A stretch of 64,000 nucleotides of DNA from Verrucomicrobium spinosum DSM 4136 = JCM 18804. GTDB lineage: Bacteria; Verrucomicrobiota; Verrucomicrobiia; Verrucomicrobiales; Verrucomicrobiaceae. Position numbers and translations under genes: made by a program. The notes under the pieces were generated by a model. It made no database searches, had not been told where the DNA came from, and worked only from the letters and a program-made list of their open reading frames with translations. Location of the stretch: assembly GCF_000172155.1 (NCBI RefSeq), contig NZ_ABIZ01000001.1, positions 6,419,105 to 6,483,104 on the forward strand. Direction: 5' to 3'. Positions 46,939 through 56,124 of this stretch are shown here, piece after piece; within the stretch, counting starts at the first letter, position 1; each line of letters starts with the position of its first letter.

Positions 46939-47057
46939 GCTTTGTTTGTAGTTGCTCGTCAACGTTGGGCTTGTAGCCACATCCTCTTCGAGGAAGAGCT
47001 TTGACTGAGCCGACTAAAGTCGGTACTCCAACCCGGCTGCAGGCTCGCATTGCCGAT

Positions 47058-49361
47058 TCAGGAGTCAACACCTTGACGCACTGACGCACCGGCCCCTGGC
47101 TCCCAATCCGCCACCAACGCCACCTCCCTCGCCACGGGATGGGCGACGAGCCAGCGGGCTACGGGGGTGACGACGAGTTCTTCCAGGCGACGCTGGAGGG
47201 GGCGGGCGCCGTAGATGGGGTCGAAGCCTTGTTCGCAGACTTTGTCCAGGAGGGTGGGGCTCACTTGCAGCTTGATGTCGCGATCCCGCAGGCCTTCGCG
47301 TTCTTCCAGGCTGGCGACCTCGCGCAAGGCGATGGCTTTGACGGCATCGCGGTCGAGGGGATCAAACACCACCACCTCATCCAGGCGGTTGAAGAACTCG
47401 GGGCGGAAGAACTGGGCCGCAGCGGCGGGATCGACGCGGGCGGAGGCTCCGGCATCGCCCGGGGTGAAGCCGAGGGAGCCGCCTTTCCGGGCACCAAGGT
47501 TCGATGTCATAATGATGACGGTGCTGCGGAACCAGGTGGTGCGTCCGAGGGTGTCGGTGAGCCGGCCTTCGTCGAAGACGTTCATGAGGGTGTCGAAGAC
47601 CTCGGGGGAGGCCTTTTCCACCTCATCCAGCAGCAGCACGGTGAAGGGGTTCTGCCGCATGCGTTTGATGAAGTCAGACGGCTCCCCACCGGCCTCGCCC
47701 AGAAGGCGGCGCGCGGCGTCGTAGCCCGCGTACTCGCTCATGTCCAGGCGCACCATGCGGTCGGCGGCCTTGCGGTTGGGATAGAGGTAATCCCCCAGCG
47801 TCTTGGCGAGCTGGGTCTTGCCCGTGCCGGTGGGTCCGGTGAAGAGCAGGACGGCCAGAGGTCGCAGGGGATCGTTGAGACCGGCCTTAAACTTGGTCAG
47901 GGGGCGACAGACCGACTGCACGGCACGGGGCTGGGCCACGACGCGCTCGTTGAACCACTGCGCCAGAGCTGCGGCATCCAACGTGGCTTTCTCATCCAAC
48001 AGCCAGTCGGGCAGGCCGGTGGTGGTGGCGAAGAGCCCGCGCATGTGGGTGAGATCCACGGCGGGCGCCGCGGCCTCGCGCGCCCGGTTGAGCGCCTCGT
48101 GCATGAAGCCGAGTGGGGTTCCAGGAAATCCGGCATAGGGCTGAAACCGTCGACAGAGCCGTCCGGCCTCGCGCGCGGCATCGGCGGTGAAGTCGAGCTG
48201 CGTCTGGTCGGAGAACGAGCGGGCGGCCTGGTCCAGAATGCGGGCCTGCTGCGCCTCGTCGAGCGGCTCCATGCGCACGACGCCCAGGGCATCCAGAAAG
48301 GCGGGCAGCTCGCGCTCGCAGGATTCCACCTCCTCCGGGGTTGCCTCCACCACCACGCGCAGTTCCCCGGTTTGCAGATAGGGTACGAGGAAAGCCGCCA
48401 GGCTGCTGCCCGGGCTGGAGCCGCCCAGACGCAACAGCTCCTGGAGGCTCTCCAGACAGAGTACGCCGTCCAGAGCACGCAGCTCTGCGATCACCTTCTC
48501 CAACTGCTCCTGCCACTGGCCCAGCCAGCGCTGCCCGGCGATGAGGCGCGACCCGCTGGAGATCCAGAAACGCTGGGATCGGGCTTCGCCCGGGCCCAGG
48601 CCGAGTTCACGCTCCACCTTCCGCGCAGCATCCACCAGCACCGCCGTCTTGCCGCTGCCGGGGCCACCCACCAGCAGGGTGCTGCCCTTGCTCAGGTCCA
48701 GCCTTGCCTGGACTCGGGCAACATCCGCCTCCCGCTCCCAGGTGCGCACATGGCGGCGGATCGCGGGTGAACCGACGTGCTCCGCCACCTTGCCGAGGTG
48801 CTCGGGAGGCTCCACGCGGACGCTGTCCTTCTTCTGCCACGGGGAGTACACGATCTCCTCCAGCCGACAGTCCATGGGCGGCAGGTAGCGCAGGAGGGCA
48901 GCCGGGTTCTGTCCCTTCAGTGCCTGTCTGGCGTAGTGCAGCGCCATTTCCTCGATCCGATCTCCCCCGGGCAGCTCGAACTGCACATCCAGCGTGGGCA
49001 GCAGGGCGCAAACCAGGCCGCTCTCCCGCCGGCCCACCACACAGGGCAGACGGAGCTGCACGGGCTCCTCACAGGGGAGGGTGCGCTTCCGCTGCCCATT
49101 CCCGGCCACGAGGAACTCGTACTCCGGCACGGCCGAGACCTTGACCGTACGCAGCGTGGGTTCCAGGAAATCTGGCGCAATCAGCCACAACATCCCGTCC
49201 CGGTCCACTGCGGTGAGGTATTCCTTGAGCTGGCGCAGCACATCCGCCGTCGAGACGCCGCTGGCCGTGCCGTCGGTGGCCGAGTCATTAAGAAGACGAC
49301 CACTCCAGGCGCGCTCGCCCGTCTGCCAGAGGACCACGGGATGACGTTGGGATTTGGGCAT
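47058..49361 (-). CDS. Clp/HSP100-like double-AAA+ protein, third gene of the trio
   Basis: The 767-residue protein has an N-terminal domain (about 1-190) unlike the Clp N-domain and two AAA+ modules. D1: Walker A GGPGSGKTA near residue 231, but the Walker B position reads VLCLESL and the ClpB-type ERRF arginine finger is replaced (ELPAFLDAL). D2: Walker A GPTGTGKTQ near 507, Walker B LLLDEVEKASP, sensor 1 IIMTSNLGA, arginine finger FRPEFFNRLD and sensor 2 YGARPLQRR are intact. The GYVG pore loop is missing (LLGEAGGEPSDFIKRMRQNP instead). No ClpB middle domain is seen. It is the last and shortest of three tandem paralogues, 13 bases after the second. Confidence 0.88.
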   Translation of the reverse strand: MPKSQRHPVVLWQTGERAWSGRLLNDSATDGTASGVSTADVLRQLKEYLTAVDRDGMLWLIAPDFLEPTLRTVKVSAVPEYEFLVAGNGQRKRTLPCEEPVQLRLPCVVGRRESGLVCALLPTLDVQFELPGGDRIEEMALHYARQALKGQNPAALLRYLPPMDCRLEEIVYSPWQKKDSVRVEPPEHLGKVAEHVGSPAIRRHVRTWEREADVARVQARLDLSKGSTLLVGGPGSGKTAVLVDAARKVERELGLGPGEARSQRFWISSGSRLIAGQRWLGQWQEQLEKVIAELRALDGVLCLESLQELLRLGGSSPGSSLAAFLVPYLQTGELRVVVEATPEEVESCERELPAFLDALGVVRMEPLDEAQQARILDQAARSFSDQTQLDFTADAAREAGRLCRRFQPYAGFPGTPLGFMHEALNRAREAAAPAVDLTHMRGLFATTTGLPDWLLDEKATLDAAALAQWFNERVVAQPRAVQSVCRPLTKFKAGLNDPLRPLAVLLFTGPTGTGKTQLAKTLGDYLYPNRKAADRMVRLDMSEYAGYDAARRLLGEAGGEPSDFIKRMRQNPFTVLLLDEVEKASPEVFDTLMNVFDEGRLTDTLGRTTWFRSTVIIMTSNLGARKGGSLGFTPGDAGASARVDPAAAAQFFRPEFFNRLDEVVVFDPLDRDAVKAIALREVASLEEREGLRDRDIKLQVSPTLLDKVCEQGFDPIYGARPLQRRLEELVVTPVARWLVAHPVAREVALVADWEPGAGASVRQGVDS

Positions 49362-49374
49362 GGGAAATCAGGGG

Positions 49375-52300
49375 TTATGCGTTTTCCACCTCTTCGATCG
49401 GCAGGCCATAGACGTAGGCGAAGTCCATCACTCCGTCGTCAAGGGAGTACTTGTGGGCAACGAGACCAGTGCGTAGATCGACAAGCATGGCGTCCAGTTC
49501 CAGCTTCTCAATGATCGACGGATCAGCCTGCAACATAGGCCCTTCCCAAGAAGAAACGTGCGTGGAGATCGAGCTCAGTCCACGCGGAGAAATTCTGGCA
49601 AAGGTGCCACTCTGCGATCGGATCAAATCTGATGCGCCGTGGGCGGTCACTTTTGCCCTATCAATATCGGGGTCAATCTCACCGTAATCCCCAAAGGCAT
49701 GCTGGGCCCAGCAAGGCCGATGCGAGTACATCACGGGATAACCAATGGGGGAGTCCAGCCTCAACACCCACTCCTGGGGTTCCACAAAGTCGGGCTCACA
49801 CACGCTGTACAGATACCGGGTGCGCCAGAGCAAGCGCAAGATTCGCCCACGGATTTCATCCATCGGACGAGCCTTCCCCAAGACATCCTCAATCGCATGC
49901 GAGGCGAGGCGCTCGGCCATCAGGTCATCCAGGAGAGTTACAAGCACCTCTTCCGGCAGCACGTGCAGCACGTCGCGACGCCGGGGCGGATGCGGATTGC
50001 TCGAGCGTGCCGCCATGGCATGCCTTCTCGCTTTTTCCTCCCCCTCCAGGAAGTCTTCACAACGCTCCAGCCCAAAGCGGAGGCGACTGATCTCGCCGCG
50101 TAGATGGTAGTACCAGGCCTTCATGGGCCCCACATCGTCGCTAGGTTCATCGAACTCCCAGGCATCCAGTCGATCAGTCGCAGCATCCAGCACGGCATGC
50201 GCACGCGAGAGGTCTTCCCAGAGCACCTCATCAGGCACTTCCACCGGAAACGGCAATCGGACATCAACCTGCTTGACGGTGTGAAGGTGAAACTGAAGCC
50301 GCCCTTCTGGATCAACTGTCACCTGGAATCGAGCCGCACGATCCCACGGCATTCCCAGCAACTTCTCCGCCAGCGGTTCCACCAGATAGGTCTCCACTGC
50401 CCGGCGCAAAGCGCGCGCCCCGAATGCGAGGTCAAACCCACGGTCTGCCAGCGCCTTCACAACATCATCTTCCAAGCGCACATCCACGTGCCGGTCCTGC
50501 AAGCCCTGCCGGTTGAGCGCCCTCTCTGCCATGGTTCTGGCGAGATACACGATGTCCCCTTTCCGCAGCTCGTGGAAGGGTACAATACGGTCCAGCCGGT
50601 TGAAGAACTCAGGTCGGAAATGTTTGCGGGCCGCTTCAATGTAGTGCTCACCGCCTGGAATCTCCTCTGTCGCCGCAAATCCCACACTTCTGCTGCCAGC
50701 GCCCGCACCAAGGTTCGATGTAAGAATGATGATGCAGTTGCAGAAGTCCGCCGTCTGCCCCTGGGCATCCGTTAGCCGCCCCTCCCCCAGCACCTGGAGG
50801 AGCAGGTCCAGCACATCCGGGTGGGCCTTTTCCACTTCGTCAAACAGCAGCAGGCTGAAGGGCTGCCGCCGTACACGGGAGGTGAGCAGACCACCCCGCC
50901 CTGCACCGCCAATGAGCCGCAGGGCGGCATCGGCACCGGAGTACTCATTGAGGTCAAACCGGAGCATTTTCTCCTCACTGCCAAAGACGAACTGCGCCAG
51001 TGCACGGGCACACTCCGTCTTGCCCGTGCCCGTAGGGCCGAGGAAGAGCAGTGTCCCCATGGGGCGGTGGGCATCCTGCAGCTCAGCCTTTGCCATGAGG
51101 ACGGTGTCCACCATGGCAGCAATGGCTGGCTCTTGACCCACAATCCGCTGACTGAAGGCACCCCGCAGTCGGGCTCTGGGGAGCGACTCTCCCGCATCCA
51201 GCATTTTCTTACGGATGCCGTGGCGGCTGGCGAACCACTCCAGCACCGCCGGACCGTCCACCACCGTCCCGCCGGCGGATTTCAAGCCCTGGGCGAGGGC
51301 CTGCACCATCTCCACCGCCTTGCCGGGGAAGGCCCGCGCCCTGGCGAAGCGCTGCTGGAGCTGCATGACCATCGGCACCACATCCAGGGTGAACCGTGTC
51401 CTCGCCCCCAGCGGCATGGCCTGCAAGGTGCGCACCAGGATGCGGAGCGTTGTTTCATCATCCGTCTCCCGCACGTGCATGACATGGAACATGCTCGCAA
51501 AGGCGCGATCCATCTCACGCAGACGCGCCCAGACCTCCGGCGTGGCCTCAGCGAGGATCGCGACGGGCTCATGCTCCTGCCGGGCTTTCAGCACATGGCC
51601 CAGGGTGAGCTCACTGCCGGAGCTCTTCCCTGCCTCAAAGAGACCGGGCAGATCATCCAGCACCAGCACATGCCGGCGCTTCCGCAGTTCTGCGAGCACG
51701 ACCGTCCAGCGCTCCTCCCACTGGCCGAGGTAGGACATGCCGCTGATGACGCGCTGCGGCGAGACGTGCCAGAACTGTCCACGACGCGACACCTTGGGAG
51801 ACTCGATGATCCGGCGCACGCACTCACGGATGAGGGCAGTCTTGCCCACCTTGGGCGGGCCCACCAGCACCACCATGGGGACATGCGGCGTCTTGCGGCT
51901 GAACCAACCGGCGAGTTCCGTGAGTTCCGTCTCCCGCAGCAGGGCCCGCTGCAGCTCCTGGGGATACTGGCGATCCAGACTGCGTCCTACGCGATAGAGT
52001 TCCTTCTGCCCGTCCATGGGCTCTTCCTGCCCCAGGGCCACATGGCGGGTCTTCTCTGCGGCCACCCGCTGATTGCCGGGCACCACGACGTTGACATGGG
52101 AGACATGCGGTTGGCTCCCGGAACTCCACGGCTCCAGGTCCACCACCTCCTCAGATTCCTTCTCCAGCTTCCGGAAGTGCTCGGTGAGCACCCTCTGCAA
52201 CACATCCTCAAGCCGGGTGCCCGCCGGCCACAGGAAGGTGAGCCCCTCCCCGCGTGGCAGGACGGCCAGACGGCGCTCGCCGGAGTCAAACACGGCCACG

Positions 52301-52599
52301 AAGAACTGCGCCTCATACGAGTGACGGCGGAGTTCAAGGCGCAGGCGCACGGAGTGGCCCGTCACCTCCGGGCTGAAGCTCCAGGTAAGCAGGGAGCGAT
52401 GGTCCAGCCCGGTCACGAGCTCCGCCAGATGCCGCTGCAGACGGTCTTCCAGCCGCTTCAGTGCACGGTCCTCCTGGGGATCCGTCTCCTCCCAGTGCGC
52501 GCACAGCGGTGGCAGTAGCGGCCGCACGCGGAAGCGTGCCTGCCCGCCCGGCTCGCGGTGGTGGTCCACATACACGGGAATGGATAGCTTGCGGTTCAT
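49375..52599 (-). CDS. Clp/HSP100-like double-AAA+ protein with unique C-terminal region, second gene of the trio
   Basis: The 1074-residue protein shares the trio's N-terminal domain (RLRLELRRHSYEAQFFVAVF, LAVLP). D1: Walker A GPPKVGKTA near 246, Walker B-like VLVLDDL (Asp for Glu), no ERRF finger. D2: GPTGTGKTE near 520, LLLFDEVEKAHP, IILTSNLGA, FRPEFFNRLD and FGARALRR intact. The pore-loop region is shortened to LIGGAGRGGLLTSRVRRQP. After about residue 775 come some 300 residues I do not recognise: helical (YYHLRGEISRLRFGLERCED), then a mixed part with ILRLLWRTRYLYSVCEPDFV and FARISPRG. The start overlaps the previous stop by 4 bases (ATGA). Confidence 0.88.
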   Translation of the reverse strand: MNRKLSIPVYVDHHREPGGQARFRVRPLLPPLCAHWEETDPQEDRALKRLEDRLQRHLAELVTGLDHRSLLTWSFSPEVTGHSVRLRLELRRHSYEAQFFVAVFDSGERRLAVLPRGEGLTFLWPAGTRLEDVLQRVLTEHFRKLEKESEEVVDLEPWSSGSQPHVSHVNVVVPGNQRVAAEKTRHVALGQEEPMDGQKELYRVGRSLDRQYPQELQRALLRETELTELAGWFSRKTPHVPMVVLVGPPKVGKTALIRECVRRIIESPKVSRRGQFWHVSPQRVISGMSYLGQWEERWTVVLAELRKRRHVLVLDDLPGLFEAGKSSGSELTLGHVLKARQEHEPVAILAEATPEVWARLREMDRAFASMFHVMHVRETDDETTLRILVRTLQAMPLGARTRFTLDVVPMVMQLQQRFARARAFPGKAVEMVQALAQGLKSAGGTVVDGPAVLEWFASRHGIRKKMLDAGESLPRARLRGAFSQRIVGQEPAIAAMVDTVLMAKAELQDAHRPMGTLLFLGPTGTGKTECARALAQFVFGSEEKMLRFDLNEYSGADAALRLIGGAGRGGLLTSRVRRQPFSLLLFDEVEKAHPDVLDLLLQVLGEGRLTDAQGQTADFCNCIIILTSNLGAGAGSRSVGFAATEEIPGGEHYIEAARKHFRPEFFNRLDRIVPFHELRKGDIVYLARTMAERALNRQGLQDRHVDVRLEDDVVKALADRGFDLAFGARALRRAVETYLVEPLAEKLLGMPWDRAARFQVTVDPEGRLQFHLHTVKQVDVRLPFPVEVPDEVLWEDLSRAHAVLDAATDRLDAWEFDEPSDDVGPMKAWYYHLRGEISRLRFGLERCEDFLEGEEKARRHAMAARSSNPHPPRRRDVLHVLPEEVLVTLLDDLMAERLASHAIEDVLGKARPMDEIRGRILRLLWRTRYLYSVCEPDFVEPQEWVLRLDSPIGYPVMYSHRPCWAQHAFGDYGEIDPDIDRAKVTAHGASDLIRSQSGTFARISPRGLSSISTHVSSWEGPMLQADPSIIEKLELDAMLVDLRTGLVAHKYSLDDGVMDFAYVYGLPIEEVENA

Positions 52600-55500
52600 G
52601 AAAGAGCCTCCCTCAACAGTTGTTGGCGCATTGCCCCCAGCAGCCAGTCCGGATCAAACTTGCCACTCTCGCGATCGCCAATGGGGCCGTCCTTCACGGT
52701 CTGTTTCACGGGATCGTACTGGCGGCGGATCACGCCGCTCTCCAGTTCCGGCTGGCCGACCAGGCCATCCAGAGCGAGGTGGAAGTCCTTGAGTTGCTTC
52801 ACCGGGGGCTCCAGCACATGCACGGTGATCCGGCAGGTCCAGTCCGGCGGTTGCCCCAAGTTCGCGGAGTTACCCTTGGCATTGTCCTGGTCGCCCGGCA
52901 GGCGGCTCCGGCGGGAGAGATGCAGGCCGCCCTCCCCTTTGAGGTAGATGGGAGCGCGACCCCCGGTCACCCAGAGCACGATGGCACTCAGCTTGTCACC
53001 ATCGGCCTTGGCGAGGGATTCACAGAGCACGTCCTTTTCATCCACATCCACAAAGGCGCGGAGGCCGCTGGCGTCGCGCTGGCGGACCGGCACCTCCTTG
53101 GCAAAGTAGCCCACCTGCACCTTGCCCCCTACAGCCACGGCGAGCGCGCGGTACACGCGGACGAAATCCACCAGACACACGCCCGGCTGCCCGCGGAACT
53201 CCAGCACCAGTGTTTCAGGGGGCGGCTGAAACATTTCCAACGCGGTCAGCGCCATCTCCTCCACATCATGTTGTTTGATGGGATCGTGCGCTGGCGCATC
53301 GGCGGGGCGGCCGTGATGCAGCGCCAGGATGAGCGTCTCCTCATGCTCGGTCTGGGTCTTGTGCGCACCGTCCACGGTGGTGACACATTCCTTGAGCGCC
53401 TCATAGCGCGGGTCATGCGCCACCCAGGCCTCCCCACCCCGACGGCGGCTCTTCAGCTTCAGCCGACGACGACGGGCCTCCAGCACGCGGAGGTTCCCGC
53501 TCAAGGCATTCATCAGGGTGCAGATGCGCAGCTGGGCCAGATACTCCCGGATGCGTGTCACGTACTCGAGCCTGTCTTGCAGGATCTGGATGCCGGAGAG
53601 ATGCTCCGCCTGCTGGAGCGGCTTGGTGAACTGAAACTTCACTTTGCCATCCGCTCCCAGCTCAGCCTTCACCAAGCTCTTCGGTGCCAGAGTGACGGGC
53701 AATTCTGCCGAGAGCGGAGCCAGCAACTCTTGAGCGATGCGTCGCTTCAGCGGACGCGCGCCATAGCGGGGATCATACCCCTCCCGGGCCAGATGCTGGA
53801 TGAGAGGTTCCGCGACCTCCAGACGCAGCTTGCGCCCCGCGAGGCCGGGACGCTGGGCGATCGCCGCCAGCTCCCTGCGGGTCAGGGACTCCACCACCTC
53901 CTCAGAAAGCGGGCGGTAGGGCACGATGGAATCGATGCGGTTGAACATCTCCGGGCGCAGCACGGCCTGCACCGCGGCGGTGAAGTGTTCCACAGCGTTC
54001 CGCCACGTCTCCCCGTCCTGCTGAAATCCGAGCCGCCCGCGGGCAAACTCCCGGGCACCGAGGTTCGAGGTCATAATGACCACGCAGTTGCTGAAGTCCG
54101 CGGTGCGACCGGCCGCATCCGTGAGGCGGGCCTCGCCCAGCACCTGCAGCAGCAGATCAAAGACGGCGGGGTCCGCTTTCTCGAACTCATCCAGCAGCAG
54201 CACGTTGAAGGGCTGGTCCCGCACGGCGGCGGTGAGCAGGCCCTCACGACCATCCTGGCTGCCGCTCACCAGACGCTGGGCGCTCCAGGGGTGGTTGTAC
54301 TCGCTCATGTCCAGGCGGATCATGCGGTCAGCTGCTTGAAAGAGGAACTCCGCCAGGGCCTTCGCCATCTCCGTCTTGCCCGTGCCCGTGGGCCCGGTGA
54401 AGAGCAGGGACATGAGGGGGCGTCCGGGCCGGGTGAGCCCCGCCTTGAGCCGGGCGATCATGGCCACCACGGCGGCAACGGCATCCGGCTGGCCCTGCAC
54501 CCTTTCCTCGAACCACTGCCGGGCGGCATCCAAATCCAGCGGCAGAGCGGGATCCAGCAGACGCCGGGGCATGCCGGTCTCCTTGGTGAAGGCGTCATAC
54601 ACCTCCGCCTCCTCCACCAGGATGTCGGTCGCAGACTTCTCATGCAGACGCCGCATGAAGCGCAGCGGGGCGCCGGGGAAGGCGGCATAGCCCATGAACC
54701 GGCGGTGCAGGGCCGCCACGCGGTGCAGAGCGGGCCGGGTGAAGCGGGCGCGGTCACCCGCCATGGCCACGGAGGCCGCGAGCAGGATGGCATCGGCCCG
54801 CTCCGGTGTTGGCTCCTCCACCTTCATGATACGGAAGGCATCGCCCAGGCGGGGATCGATACGTTCCACCACGCTGAGTTGCTCCGGGGTGCACTCTGCG
54901 ATGACCTGCACCTCCCGCCGCACCAGGTACGGACGAATAAAGGAGGCGATGCTCTCATTTCCTGCGCTGCTCTGGCCCACGTTGAGCAGCTCGAAAAGGC
55001 TGCCGAGGTGCAAGACTGCCCCCAGCTCCCGCGCCCGCAGGAGCAGCTCGCGACAGCGCAACTGCCACTGGCCAAACCCGCAGGCCCCGGCGATGAGACG
55101 CGCCCCGCTGGTACGATGAAACTCGCACTGCCCCAGGCCATGCTCCCCGCGATCCGCGGCCAGCTTCTGGACGAGGGCCGTCTTGCCCACGCCGGAGGGG
55201 CCCACCAGCAGGATGCTGGGCTTGTTTTCCAGGTTCAGGAGCCGCGCCAGCTGCGCCACCTGGCCCTGCACCTCGAACACCCGCGGCTGGAAGATGCCCT
55301 CCATGCGGGTGCAGAGCTGTGCAAGCGCATCCTCCTTGCCGGGCTCCTGGTTGCGTTGTTTCCAGCGCTCCTTGGCCGTTCCCAGATTGGGCGTCCATTG
55401 CAGGCGGGTGAGTTCCAGCGTGCCGCGTTCCAACCGGGCGAGTTCCAGCAGATCCCGGTTGAAGCCTTCCCGCTTGATGGCCAGGAGCACATGATCTGCC

Positions 55501-55901
55501 AGCATTTCCGGCAGACGTTCACGATCCGGCGCGATGACGGCGATATTCAAAGCGGGCACCGTGGCGACCGCATGGCCCCCCTGATCCCAGACAACGGCTT
55601 CCAGGGTGACTGCAACGCCCTCCCGCCAGGCCTCGCTGCGCCGCGCAGGCTCCACGGTGAGCTCCACCTTGGCCAGGGCGGGCTCGCTGCGCACGAGGCG
55701 GCGGTTGAGCTCATCCAGCGGATGTTTGCTGAGGATTTCCTCTGCCAGATCCAGCAGCTCGCTGCGGGCACGACGCACCCGGTTGCCAAAGGTGGCCGCC
55801 TCCGGCACCAGCAACAACTCCACCAACACCTGATCATCGCCCTCAGGGCTCAGTTCAAGGGTCCGGGTGACCAGGTAAAACGCGGTGTCCATTTCCGACA
55901 T
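52596..55901 (-). CDS. Clp/HSP100-like double-AAA+ protein fused to a PCRF-like release-factor domain
   Basis: About 1101 residues, first of three paralogues. D1: Walker A GPSGVGKTA near 232-240, but the Walker B site is VLHLGSL and the finger is lost (DPRLGDAF). D2: GPTGTGKTE near 503, LLLDEFEKADP, VIMTSNLGA, RPEMFNRID and YGARPLKRR intact; pore loop replaced by VSGSQDGREGLLTAAVRDQP. Residues 780-895 are helical. Residues 896-1033 resemble the release-factor PCRF domain: TLVLEFRGQPG, DFVRVYRALAVAVGGKVQV, then LWVTGGRAPIYLKGEGGLHL, parallel to the RF block I-SGD-L-ESGGHR. No GGQ domain follows. Starts at 55910 or 55892 are alternatives; the longer frame to 56291 overlaps the divergent gene. 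Confidence 0.85.
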   Translation of the reverse strand: MSEMDTAFYLVTRTLELSPEGDDQVLVELLLVPEAATFGNRVRRARSELLDLAEEILSKHPLDELNRRLVRSEPALAKVELTVEPARRSEAWREGVAVTLEAVVWDQGGHAVATVPALNIAVIAPDRERLPEMLADHVLLAIKREGFNRDLLELARLERGTLELTRLQWTPNLGTAKERWKQRNQEPGKEDALAQLCTRMEGIFQPRVFEVQGQVAQLARLLNLENKPSILLVGPSGVGKTALVQKLAADRGEHGLGQCEFHRTSGARLIAGACGFGQWQLRCRELLLRARELGAVLHLGSLFELLNVGQSSAGNESIASFIRPYLVRREVQVIAECTPEQLSVVERIDPRLGDAFRIMKVEEPTPERADAILLAASVAMAGDRARFTRPALHRVAALHRRFMGYAAFPGAPLRFMRRLHEKSATDILVEEAEVYDAFTKETGMPRRLLDPALPLDLDAARQWFEERVQGQPDAVAAVVAMIARLKAGLTRPGRPLMSLLFTGPTGTGKTEMAKALAEFLFQAADRMIRLDMSEYNHPWSAQRLVSGSQDGREGLLTAAVRDQPFNVLLLDEFEKADPAVFDLLLQVLGEARLTDAAGRTADFSNCVVIMTSNLGAREFARGRLGFQQDGETWRNAVEHFTAAVQAVLRPEMFNRIDSIVPYRPLSEEVVESLTRRELAAIAQRPGLAGRKLRLEVAEPLIQHLAREGYDPRYGARPLKRRIAQELLAPLSAELPVTLAPKSLVKAELGADGKVKFQFTKPLQQAEHLSGIQILQDRLEYVTRIREYLAQLRICTLMNALSGNLRVLEARRRRLKLKSRRRGGEAWVAHDPRYEALKECVTTVDGAHKTQTEHEETLILALHHGRPADAPAHDPIKQHDVEEMALTALEMFQPPPETLVLEFRGQPGVCLVDFVRVYRALAVAVGGKVQVGYFAKEVPVRQRDASGLRAFVDVDEKDVLCESLAKADGDKLSAIVLWVTGGRAPIYLKGEGGLHLSRRSRLPGDQDNAKGNSANLGQPPDWTCRITVHVLEPPVKQLKDFHLALDGLVGQPELESGVIRRQYDPVKQTVKDGPIGDRESGKFDPDWLLGAMRQQLLREALS

Positions 55902-56124
55902 GTTCTGCATCCAACACAAAAGGTCAGCTAAATGCCAGCAAGACGTGGATGACACACCTGCGTTTTTTAACAGGTCCCCTGCAAAAAGGCGCAGTTGAGA
56001 TTTTGGCTGCATGGGAGATTCTTCGCCCCCGCCTGGTGCGCCTCGGATGCCCTTGAGAATTTCGGCCGGCAGGAAAGAAATCCCCTCGTTTTCGGGATCA
56101 GATTCACCTTCACTCCCCACCCCC
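55902..56124. promoter_or_regulatory. Divergent promoter region with ACCTG-N10-CAGGT dyad
   Basis: This spacer separates the AAA+ trio from the ligase/HD-Pnk pair and must hold both promoters. At 55956-55975 lies ACCTGCGTTTTTTAACAGGT, a 5-bp dyad around an AT-rich centre that could bind a dimeric repressor. It does not match the TGTTC-N4-GAACA LexA motif described for Verrucomicrobia. No clear -35/-10 pair is obvious. Confidence 0.45.

Noticed and set aside
52620-55931. An 1103-residue plus-strand open frame
   Set aside because: It is antisense to the AAA+/PCRF gene and shows no domain features.
55956-55975. LexA/SOS box ahead of the repair locus
   Set aside because: The CTG-N10-CAG spacing fits enterobacterial LexA, not the TGTTC-N4-GAACA motif described for Verrucomicrobia; kept only as an unassigned dyad.
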